Source: PALSA-600 sp037142875 (lineage in GTDB: Bacteria; Actinomycetota; Thermoleophilia; Gaiellales; Gaiellaceae). From it: a stretch of 64,000 nt of DNA. The DNA lies in NCBI GenBank assembly GCA_037142875.1, contig JBAWZV010000003.1, forward strand, positions 62,001-126,000, in the 5' to 3' direction. The notes beneath the pieces were generated by a model. That model was given only the letters and a program-made list of their open reading frames with translations, made no database searches and was not told where the DNA came from. This document shows, one piece after another, positions 1 through 10,009 of this stretch. Within the stretch, counting starts at the first letter, position 1. Each line of letters starts with the position of its first letter. Position numbers and translations under genes: made by a program.

Positions 1-24
1 CTCGTTGCTGCCGTTGTTGGCCAT
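1..24 (-). CDS. Start of an unknown protein, cut by the window edge
   Basis: An ATG at 24 reads leftward off the window (M-A-N-N-G-S-N-E...). A good ribosome-binding site, AGGAG followed by a purine-rich stretch, lies just before it at about 33-38. It follows the anti-sigma-like gene by about 80 nt on the same strand. Only eight residues are visible, so no function can be given. The strong ribosome-binding site is the main reason to believe it. Confidence 0.35.
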
Positions 25-104
25 CGTCTCTCTCTCCTGGAAAGTTGCTTGGTCTCCGCGAGACGCCTACCGCAAACACCCGGGCGCACGGGAGCGTCGG
101 CAGT

Positions 105-566
105 CTATCGGAGGGCGCGGGACGCGAACGAAAGAGGTGTACCGATGTCGGCGAGCGCGAACACCGTCGGCTCTCTCAGGACGTGCTCGCGGGCGAAGCG
201 CTGCTGCTCAACGGCGGTGAGAAGCGCCGAGCCGCCACGTGGCCCTGCGCCGAGGAGCGGCAGCAAACCGACGGCCGCGATCGCTGCCGCCACGAGCGTT
301 ATCCCCGCAGATACCGGGCGCACGCCGAGCCGCTGACGCCGCGACGAGTGCGTGGGTACGGGCGTACGCGACTCGGTCACAACCGGCGAGGTACGGATCA
401 CTTCAGTGAACGCGTGGATCTCGAACGCGGCGAGACGGCAGTGGGAACAACGGTTGAGATGCCGGTCGAGCGAGGCTCGTTCGAGCTCGGTGATCTCGCC
501 GTCGAGGTTGGCGGAGAGATACTCCATCGCCCGATCGCAGGCCCGTGTCTTGCGGCGGTGCATCAT
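105..566 (-). CDS. Zinc-finger (zf-HC2) anti-sigma-factor-like membrane protein
   Basis: About 153 aa. The N-terminal half carries the anti-sigma zinc-binding pattern: an upstream Cys in ACDRAMEYL, then HLNRCSHC (H-x3-C-x2-C). One hydrophobic helix follows (VSAGITLVAAAIAAVGLLPLL), then a short tail. Such proteins usually hold an ECF sigma factor at the inner face of the membrane and release it on a redox or envelope signal. No sigma factor is next to it; the upstream gene is an ABC ATPase that ends 34 nt away. The start is chosen at 566 or, equally well, 563: AGGAG is 3 nt from the first ATG and 6 nt from the second. The reading frame runs further up to 647, but that part overlaps the ATPase gene. 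Confidence 0.7.
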   Translation of the reverse strand: MMHRRKTRACDRAMEYLSANLDGEITELERASLDRHLNRCSHCRLAAFEIHAFTEVIRTSPVVTESRTPVPTHSSRRQRLGVRPVSAGITLVAAAIAAVGLLPLLGAGPRGGSALLTAVEQQRFAREHVLREPTVFALADIGTPLSFASRALR

Positions 567-600
567 CGTCTCCTGATTGGACGCTGACCGCGCGACCGGG

Positions 601-1659
601 TTAGACCTGCTCGACGCCGGCCGACGGGCGGCGGAGCTCTTCCTCACTCATCGGCCACCGCTCGACCGGAAGGTGGCATGCCGCCTCGTGATCGCCGTCG
701 AAGCGACGCAAGATCGGCGTCTCAACGTCGCAGAGACCCGGCCGAAACCGCGGGCAGCGGGGATGAAAGACACACGCCGCAGGAGGGTCGACAGGCGACG
801 GCACGTCGCCGCCGAGCACGATCCGGTGTCGGCCACTCCCCACGCCGTTCGTCTCGGCCCGCGGGACGGCCGACAGCAACGCCGCGGTGTACGGGTGCCG
901 GGGATGCTCGTAGAGCCGCTCGGACTCGCCGATCTCGGCGACGCGGCCGAGGTACATCACCGCGATCCGGTCGGAGACCTGACGAATCACCGAGAGGTCA
1001 TGAGAGATGAAGACGTAGGTCAGGTCGAACTCACGCTGGAGATCCTTGAGCAGGTTGAGGATCTGTGCCTGCACCGAGACGTCGAGCGCCGAGACCGGCT
1101 CGTCGCAGACGATCAGCTTCGGCTGGAGCGCAAGCGCGCGAGCGATGCCGACCCGCTGCCGCTGCCCACCGGAGAACTCGTGCGGGAACCGGTTGTAGTG
1201 CTCCGGGTTGAGGCCAACCCGGGCAAGCAACTCCTGGACGCGGGATTTGACGTCGGTCTCGGTCCTGTGGATCGCGAACGGCTCCCCGACGATCTGACCG
1301 ACGCTCTTACGGGGGTTGAGCGACGAGTACGGATCCTGGAAGATGATCTGCATCTGCCGGCGCAGCGGACGCATCCGAGCGCGAGACAGGTTCGTGATGT
1401 CCTGCCCGTCGAACCGGATCGTCCCCGACGTCGGATCGATCAGACGGACGAGCAGGCGCGCCGTGGTCGTCTTGCCGCAGCCGGACTCACCGACGATCCC
1501 GAGCGTCTCGCCGCGGTTCACCGTCAGCGACACATCCTCGACGGCGTGGACGACACCCTTCCCGCGCGCGAAGACCCCCTGCTTGACGGAGAAGTGCTTG
1601 GTCAGGTGCTCGATCTCGACGAGCGGGCCCTGGCCGGAGGAGGTCGTGCCGGCGCTCAT
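601..1659 (-). CDS. Oligopeptide/dipeptide ABC transporter ATPase, OppF/DppF type
   Basis: 352 aa, normal length for the family. It supplies ATP hydrolysis for a peptide-type importer as one half of an OppD/OppF pair. Walker A is GESGCGKT at residues 57-64, the signature SGGQRQR starts near 163, Walker B with CDEP lies near 182-188, and the switch His is in FISHDL near 220. The C-terminal oligopeptide-transporter extension has the expected Cys-rich CVFHPRCP segment. The start overlaps the stop of the OppD-type gene by ATGA, so the two are translationally coupled. Substrate is not readable from the ATPase. Confidence 0.93.
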   Translation of the reverse strand: MSAGTTSSGQGPLVEIEHLTKHFSVKQGVFARGKGVVHAVEDVSLTVNRGETLGIVGESGCGKTTTARLLVRLIDPTSGTIRFDGQDITNLSRARMRPLRRQMQIIFQDPYSSLNPRKSVGQIVGEPFAIHRTETDVKSRVQELLARVGLNPEHYNRFPHEFSGGQRQRVGIARALALQPKLIVCDEPVSALDVSVQAQILNLLKDLQREFDLTYVFISHDLSVIRQVSDRIAVMYLGRVAEIGESERLYEHPRHPYTAALLSAVPRAETNGVGSGRHRIVLGGDVPSPVDPPAACVFHPRCPRFRPGLCDVETPILRRFDGDHEAACHLPVERWPMSEEELRRPSAGVEQV

Positions 1660-2681
1660 CGAGCGTCGATCTCCTTCACGATGCGGTCGCGCCAGACCTC
1701 ACGCTTGCGCTCGGCCGAGAGGACACACGAGTCGTCATGCCCATCCGGCATCGTCTGCAGATGCGGCGTCGTTGAGTCGCAGCTCTCGACCCTGTATTTG
1801 CAGCGCGGATGGAACGGGCACCCGCTCGGCGGGTTCAGAAGCGACGGCGGCGACCCCTCGATCGGGATCAACACGTCGAGCTTCCGGTCGACGCGAGGCA
1901 TCGATTCGAGTAGCCCCCACGCGTACGGATGCTGGGCGGCGTGGAAGATCTCGCGCGACGGGCCGTACTCCATCGCGCGACCGCCGTACATGACGAGCAC
2001 GTGGCTCGCGGTCTCGGCCACAACGCCGAGGTCGTGCGTGATCAGGATCACTCCGACGTTGAAGTCGCGCTTGACCTTGTCAATCAGCTCGATGATCTGC
2101 GCCTGCACCGTGACGTCGAGCGCCGTCGTGGGCTCGTCGGCGATCAGGACGGCAGGGTTGTGCACGAGCGCCATCGCGATCATTGCGCGCTGACGCATCC
2201 CGCCCGAGAACTGGTGCGGGTAGTCACGGGCACGCGTCTTTGCGTTCGGAATGCCGACTGCGTCGAGGAGTTCAACGGCGCGAACCCAGGCGGCGGAGTG
2301 CGAGACGTTCGCATGAGCCCGAACGGCTTCTGCGATCTGTGCGCCCACCCGATACATCGGGTGGAGGCACGCGAAGGGGTCCTGGAAGATCATCGAAACA
2401 TCCTTGCCGCGCACCTTGCGGAGCTCCGACGGAGAGAGCTTCAGCAGGTCGGTTCCCTCGAAGAGAATCTCACCCGTGATGTCCGCGAAGGTGCGGTTCA
2501 GCAGGCCCATGATCGCGAGGCTCGTCACGCTCTTGCCGGAGCCGGACTCGCCGACCACGCCGAGTGTCTCGCCGCGCCGAAGCGTGAACGACAGGTTCGA
2601 GACAGCCTGGACGACGCCGTCACGTGTCCGAAACCGGACAGACAGATCGCGGACGTCGAGAAGAGTGTCAGACGACGACAT
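1656..2681 (-). CDS. Oligopeptide/dipeptide ABC transporter ATPase, OppD/DppD type
   Basis: 341 aa from the ATG at 2681. Walker A GESGSGKS is at residues 44-51, the signature SGGMRQR at 159-165, Walker B with ADEP at 181-184, followed by the H-loop ITHDLGVV. The C-terminal HPRCKYR segment is typical of the OppD/DppD subfamily. The open frame continues to 2765, but the ATG at 2681 overlaps the upstream permease stop (ATGA) and begins exactly where family members begin, so the longer form is rejected. It pairs with the OppF-type ATPase immediately downstream. Confidence 0.93.
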   Translation of the reverse strand: MSSSDTLLDVRDLSVRFRTRDGVVQAVSNLSFTLRRGETLGVVGESGSGKSVTSLAIMGLLNRTFADITGEILFEGTDLLKLSPSELRKVRGKDVSMIFQDPFACLHPMYRVGAQIAEAVRAHANVSHSAAWVRAVELLDAVGIPNAKTRARDYPHQFSGGMRQRAMIAMALVHNPAVLIADEPTTALDVTVQAQIIELIDKVKRDFNVGVILITHDLGVVAETASHVLVMYGGRAMEYGPSREIFHAAQHPYAWGLLESMPRVDRKLDVLIPIEGSPPSLLNPPSGCPFHPRCKYRVESCDSTTPHLQTMPDGHDDSCVLSAERKREVWRDRIVKEIDAR

Positions 2682-3667
2682 CAGGCGTAGCGCACGCGCG
2701 GATCGAGGAAGGCGTACACGACGTCGACGACGAGGTTCATGACGGCGACCGCAATCGCCGTGCACATCACGACGCCGAGCACCGTCGGGAGATCCTGGGT
2801 GATCGCACCGTTGAAGGCGAGCCAGCCGAGACCCTGGAGGTTGAAGACCGACTCGGTGATGATCGCGCCACCGACAAGGAGCGCGATGTCGAGGCCAAAG
2901 ATGGTGGCGATCGGGGTCAGGCTTGCGCGCAGCCCGTGTTTGAAGATGACGCTCCGCTCGGAGAGACCCTTGGCACGCGCAGTCCGGATGTAGTCCTCGC
3001 CCAGCGTCTCGAGGAGGTTGTTACGCGTCAGTCGCGCGTAGATCGCGATGTAGAGCAGCGCGAGCACGCTCCACGGCAGAATCATGTGGCCAAACCAGTG
3101 ATTGATCCCATCAGAGATCGGGACGTAGCCGGTACCTCCTGTGATGTGATCGATCCCGGGAATCCAGAGGTGCTCTTTCCAGATAAGGAAGAGCGACATC
3201 AGGCCGAGCCAGAAGACCGGCGCAGAGATCCCGAAGAGCGCGAGTCCCATCGCGAGTCGGTCGATCCATGTCCTGCGTTTGACCGCCGAGAGGACCCCTA
3301 TTGCGACGCCGAGAATCAGCCACATCGTCGCTGCCCCGGCGATCAGCCAGAGCGTCCGCGGCGCGCGCTGGATGATCTCGCTGCGCACAGACACGTAGTT
3401 CCCGTAGGAGTAGCCGAGGCCCGGCCAGCCCTGGTCGTCACCCGCCACGAAATTCTTCACGAAGTAGCCGTACTCGACGTAGAACGGCTGGTCGAGGTGC
3501 AGCCGCTTCGTTGTCAACTCGATGCACTGATCGGTCGGCGACTTCCCGCAGAAGCGAAGCGCCGGCTTGCCGTTCGGCAGCTTGAAGAAGACGAGGAACG
3601 TCACAAGCAGCACGACGAGGACGACAATTGCCGTCCAGACAAGGCGTCTCAGGAGATAGAAGGCCAT
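2681..3667 (-). CDS. Peptide-type ABC transporter permease, OppB/DppB type
   Basis: 328 aa integral membrane protein with the OppB/DppB layout: an N-terminal helix starting MAFYLLRRLVWTA, a large external loop containing the short Cys pair around residues 39-47, then the binding-protein-dependent permease domain. The EAA-type coupling loop is visible as RTARAKGLSERSVIFKHGLR. It forms the channel with the OppC-type permease encoded at 5663-6616. I see no clear Shine-Dalgarno sequence before the ATG; the 67 nt between this gene and the binding-protein gene hold a strong hairpin instead. Confidence 0.92.
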   Translation of the reverse strand: MAFYLLRRLVWTAIVVLVVLLVTFLVFFKLPNGKPALRFCGKSPTDQCIELTTKRLHLDQPFYVEYGYFVKNFVAGDDQGWPGLGYSYGNYVSVRSEIIQRAPRTLWLIAGAATMWLILGVAIGVLSAVKRRTWIDRLAMGLALFGISAPVFWLGLMSLFLIWKEHLWIPGIDHITGGTGYVPISDGINHWFGHMILPWSVLALLYIAIYARLTRNNLLETLGEDYIRTARAKGLSERSVIFKHGLRASLTPIATIFGLDIALLVGGAIITESVFNLQGLGWLAFNGAITQDLPTVLGVVMCTAIAVAVMNLVVDVVYAFLDPRVRYA

Positions 3668-3684
3668 CGTGTGAGTGGAAAGAG

Positions 3685-3716
3685 GCTTCCGGGGCGCCCG
3701 TGGGCGCCCCGGAAGC
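3685..3716 (-). terminator. Intercistronic hairpin between binding protein and permease genes
   Basis: A near-perfect GC-rich inverted repeat: 14-15 bp arms (3685-3699 and 3702-3716) around a very small loop. On the minus strand it is followed by CTCTTTCC, not a run of T. Its place just after the binding-protein gene and before the permease suggests partial termination or RNA stabilisation, so that the binding protein is made in excess over the membrane parts. This is a known arrangement for binding-protein genes; its action here is inferred. Confidence 0.7.
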
Positions 3717-3734
3717 GTTCAGGAGTCGTTCCCG

Positions 3735-5567
3735 CTAGCCCTTGACCGAGATCATGGCGTAGGCCGGCGTCGTTGCGAACTGGTCGAACTGGTAGTGCGT
3801 CACGTTCGAGCTCGTGATGCGCGTCACCTTCGACCACATCCACGGAACCCACGGCACCACATTGGTCATGAGGTTCTTGTCGAGGTTCTCGTAGCAGGTG
3901 GTGCGGGTCGGCTCGATCAGAACCGAGCACTTGTCAAGCTGCGAATCGACGCTCGGGACACCAACGCAGTTGCCGCCGATCTTGAGCGACTTGCACTGCG
4001 CGGGGGTGACTCCGACGAGCGAGTAGTTCGTGTTGCCGTTGGCGATGATCGTGCGACCATCGAACAGCGGCGTGAAGAACGTCAGCGCGTCGGCGTAGTC
4101 CTTACCCCAACCCGGCCGCTCGGCGATCGGGATGTTCTTGGACGGGGTCTGGATCGTCGGATACGCACCGTTGATCTGGCGCACCTTGAAGGTGATGCCG
4201 ATCTTCTTCGCGTCCTGCTCGATCGTCGCGACCATGCCCGGGTCAACCCCACGCGTATCGGAGACGAGGAGGACGTTCTTGCAGGCTGCGGCGTCACACA
4301 TGCCGCTTCCGCCCGTGCTGTACTTCGAGCCCTTCATCGCGGCCATCGCCTTCTTGACGTCGCCGTGATTGCCTGCGCTCTTGTACGGCGCGTACGTGGC
4401 AAGCTGGTTACCGAACATCGCGTCCGGAACGACGTGGTTGGCGATGTCGCCGACCGTCGGACCGCCCCAACCCTGCCGGAGCGCGTCCTTGTCGATGATG
4501 TAGTTCATGGCCTTGCGGACATGAATGTCGTCGAACGGCGCCTGGGTCAGGTTCATCGTGATGTACCAGGTGCGGTCACCGGAGTTCTGGTGGAAGTACT
4601 GCTTCAAGCTCGAGCTCGTCGCATACTTCTTCAGAACTGCCGGCGGGATGCTCGACGTAGCCATGTCGAGCTGGCCGGCCTCGATCTTGTTGTAGATGTC
4701 GACGTTGCTCGCGTTGACCATGAACCTGACCTCATCGACGTAGTTCTTCCGCGTCGGGTCGGTGCTCTGCGCATAGTCGGGGTTGCGAACGAGGTCGATG
4801 ATCGTCTGACCGTCGTAGCCTGATGCGGCCTTGACCTTGGCGCACGACGAGATATCGACCGCGTCGCTGCCCTTGATCATGTAGCCGGCAGTCGAGACGA
4901 GATTCGTCGCGTACTTGCCAGGCTGACCCTCGAAGCACTTGGTGACCTCGGACGGCATCGGGCCGGCCGCAGGCATCGCCATGCGCTTGAGGAAGTCACC
5001 GGTCGCCGCCGTCAGGTTGAAGACGATCGTCGAGCTGTTCGGCGTCGAGATGCCGGAGATCGACTTCGCCTTGCCTGCCGCATACGCGTCCCAGCCCTTG
5101 ATCGGCTTGTAGTAGAAGGCGTATTCGGCCCCGTCCTTCGGGTTGGCCTCACGGTTCATCGCCGTGACGAAGTCCGCCGAGGTGACCTGGCGGCTGACGG
5201 GCGGGCCAAACTTCACGCCCGGCTTGATGTGGAACGTGTAGGTCTTGCCACCGTTGGTCGGCTTCGGCACGGTGGTCGCAATGTCAGCGACGACCGCGTT
5301 GCCCGGGCCGCCCGCATCGTGCGTGTAGCCGACGAGGGTGCGGACGAGCAGGTTGTTGAGGATGCCGAAGGCGTCACCGAGGTACTCGCCTGTCGGGTCC
5401 ATGTTGTCGGTAAAGCCGAACGACGCCTCCCAGCCGACGTTGAGCGTCCCGCCGGCCTTCATCGCGCTCGACTTCGAGGAGTGGGCGGTTGCGCCGACAG
5501 CCGACGCCACGGCAACGGCCGCAACGATGGTGACGAGGCCCGCCAGTCTCCAGAGTGGTTTCTTCAC
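3735..5567 (-). CDS. Peptide-type ABC transporter substrate-binding protein (family 5)
   Basis: 610 aa from a GTG at 5567. The N-terminus is a signal peptide (VKKPLWRLAGL then a hydrophobic stretch ending near AVGATA) without a lipobox cysteine, so the product looks secreted or periplasmic rather than lipid-anchored. The rest is a family-5 extracellular solute-binding protein, with GGTLNVGW near the mature N-terminus and segments such as YTFHIKPGVKF and VRKAMNYIIDKDALRQG. The frame stays open to 6134, but that part lies inside the OppC gene; the GTG has GGAGG/GGGAG upstream and sits exactly before the signal peptide. Family 5 proteins bind peptides, nickel or other small ligands; the ligand is not determined. 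Confidence 0.92.
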   Translation of the reverse strand: MKKPLWRLAGLVTIVAAVAVASAVGATAHSSKSSAMKAGGTLNVGWEASFGFTDNMDPTGEYLGDAFGILNNLLVRTLVGYTHDAGGPGNAVVADIATTVPKPTNGGKTYTFHIKPGVKFGPPVSRQVTSADFVTAMNREANPKDGAEYAFYYKPIKGWDAYAAGKAKSISGISTPNSSTIVFNLTAATGDFLKRMAMPAAGPMPSEVTKCFEGQPGKYATNLVSTAGYMIKGSDAVDISSCAKVKAASGYDGQTIIDLVRNPDYAQSTDPTRKNYVDEVRFMVNASNVDIYNKIEAGQLDMATSSIPPAVLKKYATSSSLKQYFHQNSGDRTWYITMNLTQAPFDDIHVRKAMNYIIDKDALRQGWGGPTVGDIANHVVPDAMFGNQLATYAPYKSAGNHGDVKKAMAAMKGSKYSTGGSGMCDAAACKNVLLVSDTRGVDPGMVATIEQDAKKIGITFKVRQINGAYPTIQTPSKNIPIAERPGWGKDYADALTFFTPLFDGRTIIANGNTNYSLVGVTPAQCKSLKIGGNCVGVPSVDSQLDKCSVLIEPTRTTCYENLDKNLMTNVVPWVPWMWSKVTRITSSNVTHYQFDQFATTPAYAMISVKG

Positions 5568-5662
5568 GGTAGGTGTCTCCCTCCTTCGCCTCGCACCAGG
5601 ACGATGCGGGGGTAGCAGTGACCGACTACTTAGACGTCGAACCACGGTCACAGTTGGTTCCC

Positions 5663-6616
5663 TCAACGTTCGGCCCGCACATCGAGCGCATCGCGCAGAC
5701 CGTCGCCGAGCAAATTGAAAGCGAGTGTGGTGATGACGAGGAACAGGCCCGGGAAGAGCATGAGCCACCAGGCCGTGTCGTAGTAGCGCTGCGCGTCGTT
5801 CAGCAGACCGCCCCAGGACGCAGTATCCGGAGGAACGCCAAGACCGAGGTAGGAGAGCGCAGCTTCGAAGAGGATGCTCTGCGGCACGAGGAGTGTCGTG
5901 TAGACGATGATCGGCCCGCTCAGGTTCGGAAGGATCTCGTTGAAGATGATCCGCGCATCCGACGCTCCGAGCGAGCGGCTTGCCTCGACGAACTCCTTCT
6001 CGCGGATCGAGAGCGTGAACCCACGCACGAGCCGGGCGATGTACGGCCACGAGAAGATCACGATCACGCAGATCACGAGGGGTAGTCCTGGCTGGATCAG
6101 GCCGAACAGGCAGCCGTTCTTGTTCGAGTTGCACGCGGCGACGATCCCGATCGAGATCAGGAGTTGCGGCATCGCCAGCATCACATCACCCGTCCGGGAG
6201 AGCATCGTGTCGATGAACCCACGGAAGTAGCCGGCGACCAGCCCGACGATGAGTCCGATGAAGACGGCGATGCCGGTCGCGATGACGCCGACGATCAGCG
6301 ACGTGCGCGTGCCGTACATCGTCCGGACGAACAGATCACGCGCCTCGCCGTCAGAGCCGAACCAGAACGCCGACGTCGGGCCCTTCGGCAGACCGAACGA
6401 GTCCTGCATCACCTGCTGGTACTGCTCGGTGTTCGGATGGCCTGTGATCGATGAGGCGATCGGCCCACCGAAGAACGCGATGAACGTGAGCAGCGCGATC
6501 ACAAACAGTGCGCCAAGGGCAGCCTTGTCCTCGCGCAGACGTTCCCAGAACAGGCGCCAGGCACTCCGGGTGGCGATAGCGCCCCCGCGCGAAACGGCAT
6601 CGACGACTGTGCTCAC
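5663..6616 (-). CDS. Peptide-type ABC transporter permease, OppC/DppC type
   Basis: 317 aa from the GTG at 6616, which has AGAGGA about 7 nt upstream; a TTG at 6637 is the longer alternative but has no ribosome-binding site. The N-terminal OppC region (SAWRLFWERLREDKAALGALFVIALL) is followed by a periplasmic loop and the permease domain. The coupling loop reads EFVEASRSLGASDARIIFNEILPN. It is the first gene of the operon, ahead of the binding protein, whereas the two permeases are usually adjacent. A TATACT hexamer at 6667-6672 on the minus strand is a possible -10 element. Confidence 0.92.
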   Translation of the reverse strand: MSTVVDAVSRGGAIATRSAWRLFWERLREDKAALGALFVIALLTFIAFFGGPIASSITGHPNTEQYQQVMQDSFGLPKGPTSAFWFGSDGEARDLFVRTMYGTRTSLIVGVIATGIAVFIGLIVGLVAGYFRGFIDTMLSRTGDVMLAMPQLLISIGIVAACNSNKNGCLFGLIQPGLPLVICVIVIFSWPYIARLVRGFTLSIREKEFVEASRSLGASDARIIFNEILPNLSGPIIVYTTLLVPQSILFEAALSYLGLGVPPDTASWGGLLNDAQRYYDTAWWLMLFPGLFLVITTLAFNLLGDGLRDALDVRAER

Positions 6617-6733
6617 TGGTTCGTCCTCTACTCGCAAATTACGGCGATCCCGGGAAACGGGTTCGGAGTATAGGACGTGCGTTCCTGCAAGTGAGTTAGT
6701 TCGCGCGCGCCGGACAGCGCACGAGCTCGACGA

Positions 6734-7516
6734 TCATGCCCTTGCTTCGCCCAGATCAGGCTCAGCTCGTCGCCTGCCTGGGAGAGAGCGGCAGAGATCA
6801 AGGAAGGCATAGTCCGCGCCATACCACTCTCGGAGGTTCGCCCTCCCGATCGCACTCACTGTCCGATCGACCGTCGGAGGATTCCGGTGGGCCGCAACAT
6901 CGTCATCCGGCAGGCTAATCCCTGTGCCGACGCCGAGCACGTCGCAGAGCTCTCCGAACCCACGTGCGAGCCCGTCAAGCCACAGTACGAAGAGGACGTC
7001 CGGCGTCCGACTGGTGAGGTACTCGGGGTCTCGAAACCAACGCCAGTAGGAGTCGCGGACATGCCTGATCGATCTCATCGCGTCAACTGCGGCTGTCCGG
7101 GTCTCACCGTCCGTTGCTGACAGCGCCTCTGCCAAGGCGTTCGCCGTCGCAAAGCATCCGAATGCCGCCGACTCCTCGCGTGTCCACGGGATGTCGTACC
7201 GCGGACGCCCCTGCCGTTGCCGGCTGTAAAACCCGCTCACGTAGCGCTCTACCGGGTCGCGAACCGCAAAGACGACCTTCTGCCCTTCCGGGATGTCGGG
7301 AAGGGTCACATCGTGCGGGTGAAACCTCAACTCATACGGACCCGCGGCAGAGACCGGGCGAAGGGCAAACTCAACAGCGGTGCCGGCCGTCTTCCCCACG
7401 TGAAGGAAGTGCACTGGCTGCCGTGGCTTCCGTCCGATGCCACCGAGGGCACGCCGGAGCTGCATTGCAAGCCTGACGTCTGTCACAACGACCGGTCCTG
7501 CACATCTGCATGACAT
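6734..7516 (-). CDS. Sulfotransferase-family protein
   Basis: 260 aa. The 5'-phosphosulfate-binding loop is HVGKTAGTAVE and the 3'-phosphate-binding segment is VRDPVERYVSGFYS, both characteristic of PAPS-dependent carbohydrate sulfotransferases. The acceptor is likely a surface polysaccharide or lipid-linked sugar, but this is only family knowledge. Starts at 7516 (ATG) and 7486 (GTG, with AGGA about 9 nt upstream) are both possible. It lies where atpD and atpC would normally follow atpG. Confidence 0.75.
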   Translation of the reverse strand: MSCRCAGPVVVTDVRLAMQLRRALGGIGRKPRQPVHFLHVGKTAGTAVEFALRPVSAAGPYELRFHPHDVTLPDIPEGQKVVFAVRDPVERYVSGFYSRQRQGRPRYDIPWTREESAAFGCFATANALAEALSATDGETRTAAVDAMRSIRHVRDSYWRWFRDPEYLTSRTPDVLFVLWLDGLARGFGELCDVLGVGTGISLPDDDVAAHRNPPTVDRTVSAIGRANLREWYGADYAFLDLCRSLPGRRRAEPDLGEARA

Positions 7517-7588
7517 GTCGCGGCCACGACCGGCGAGTATAGGGCCCGCGCGAGCGGCCGATACCGCTCGAACAGGTGGATAGCCGGG

Positions 7589-8482
7589 TTACCCGGACAG
7601 TGCGTCGGCGCCCGCGACCACTTCCAGGATCTCCTGTGTGATCTCAGACTGACGGGCCCGGTTCATCGCGAGGGTGAGCGTGTCGATCAGCTCACCGGCC
7701 GCCTTCGAGGCGTTCCGCATCGCCGTCATCCGGGCACCCTGCTCCGACGCCGCCGACTCGAGGAGCGCCCGATAGATCTCGGTCTCCACGTAGACGGGCA
7801 GCAGTCGTTCGAGGATCTGCTTCGGCTCCGGCTCGAAGAAGAAGTCGACGGGGCCGGCGTGCGCCGCCTCGTCCTCCTCCTTCGTCGCCTCGAGCACGTC
7901 GATCGGAATCGGCAGGATCTCGCCGACCGTCACGGTCTGCACGAGCGCCGAGGCAAACGAGTTGTAGACGCAGACGACGCGATCGACATCGCCGTTGACG
8001 TACGCCTCGGCGACCGCGTGAGCGATCGCCTGCGCGTCGGTGTAGGCAGGCTTGTCGCTGAATCCTGTCCAGGCCTGAACGAGGTTCAGCCCGCGGAAGC
8101 GAACTGTCGACTGCGCCTTCTTCCCGGCGGTGAAGAACTTGACCTCACGACCGGCCGCCTGCTCCTCGCGCATCAACGCGAACGAGCGGCGGAGAACCTG
8201 AGCGTTGAACGCGCCGGCGAGGCCACGGTCGCCCGTCACCGCGACGATCGCGACCGTCTTGACCTCTTCACGCCGCTCGAGCAGCGGCAACCTGACGGCG
8301 CCCGCTGCCTGGGCCGTCCCAGCCATCAGCTCCAGCATCCGATCGGCGTACGGGCGCATCGCCTCGATCCGCATCTGCGACCGGCGCAGACGGGCCGAGG
8401 CGACGAGCTCCATCGCCTTCGTCAACTTACGCGTGTTCGAGATCGAACGGACGCGCCGCTTCAGGTCCTGGGTCGACGCCAT
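7589..8482 (-). CDS. atpG: ATP synthase F1 subunit gamma
   Basis: 297 aa. This is the rotating central stalk of F1. The N-terminal coiled-coil strand MASTQDLKRRVRSISNTRKLTKAMELVAS and the C-terminal strand GARMTAMRNASKAAGELIDTLTLAMNRARQSEITQEI are both present, with the Rossmann-like middle (VAVTGDRGLAGAFN) between. It follows atpA by 3 nt. No atpD or atpC follows; the next gene is a sulfotransferase. Confidence 0.97.
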   Translation of the reverse strand: MASTQDLKRRVRSISNTRKLTKAMELVASARLRRSQMRIEAMRPYADRMLELMAGTAQAAGAVRLPLLERREEVKTVAIVAVTGDRGLAGAFNAQVLRRSFALMREEQAAGREVKFFTAGKKAQSTVRFRGLNLVQAWTGFSDKPAYTDAQAIAHAVAEAYVNGDVDRVVCVYNSFASALVQTVTVGEILPIPIDVLEATKEEDEAAHAGPVDFFFEPEPKQILERLLPVYVETEIYRALLESAASEQGARMTAMRNASKAAGELIDTLTLAMNRARQSEITQEILEVVAGADALSG

Positions 8483-8485
8483 GTG

Positions 8486-10003
<1,518 letters not shown>

Positions 10004-10009
10004 TCCGGG

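Noticed and set aside
577..2193. Long antisense open frame (538 aa) opposite the two ATPase genes
   Set aside because: Its translation is low-complexity Arg/Asp-rich and mirrors the GC-rich third positions of the genes on the other strand. No family features.
3685..3716. Full transcription terminator splitting the importer operon
   Set aside because: No T run on the minus strand and the downstream permease, ATPase genes belong to the same system, so complete termination is unlikely.
3675..4823. 382-aa plus-strand frame opposite the binding-protein gene
   Set aside because: Antisense shadow of a clear family-5 binding protein.
6667..6672. TATACT upstream of the OppC gene as a certain promoter
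   Set aside because: No matching -35 hexamer at a suitable distance; mentioned only as a possibility in the gene entry.
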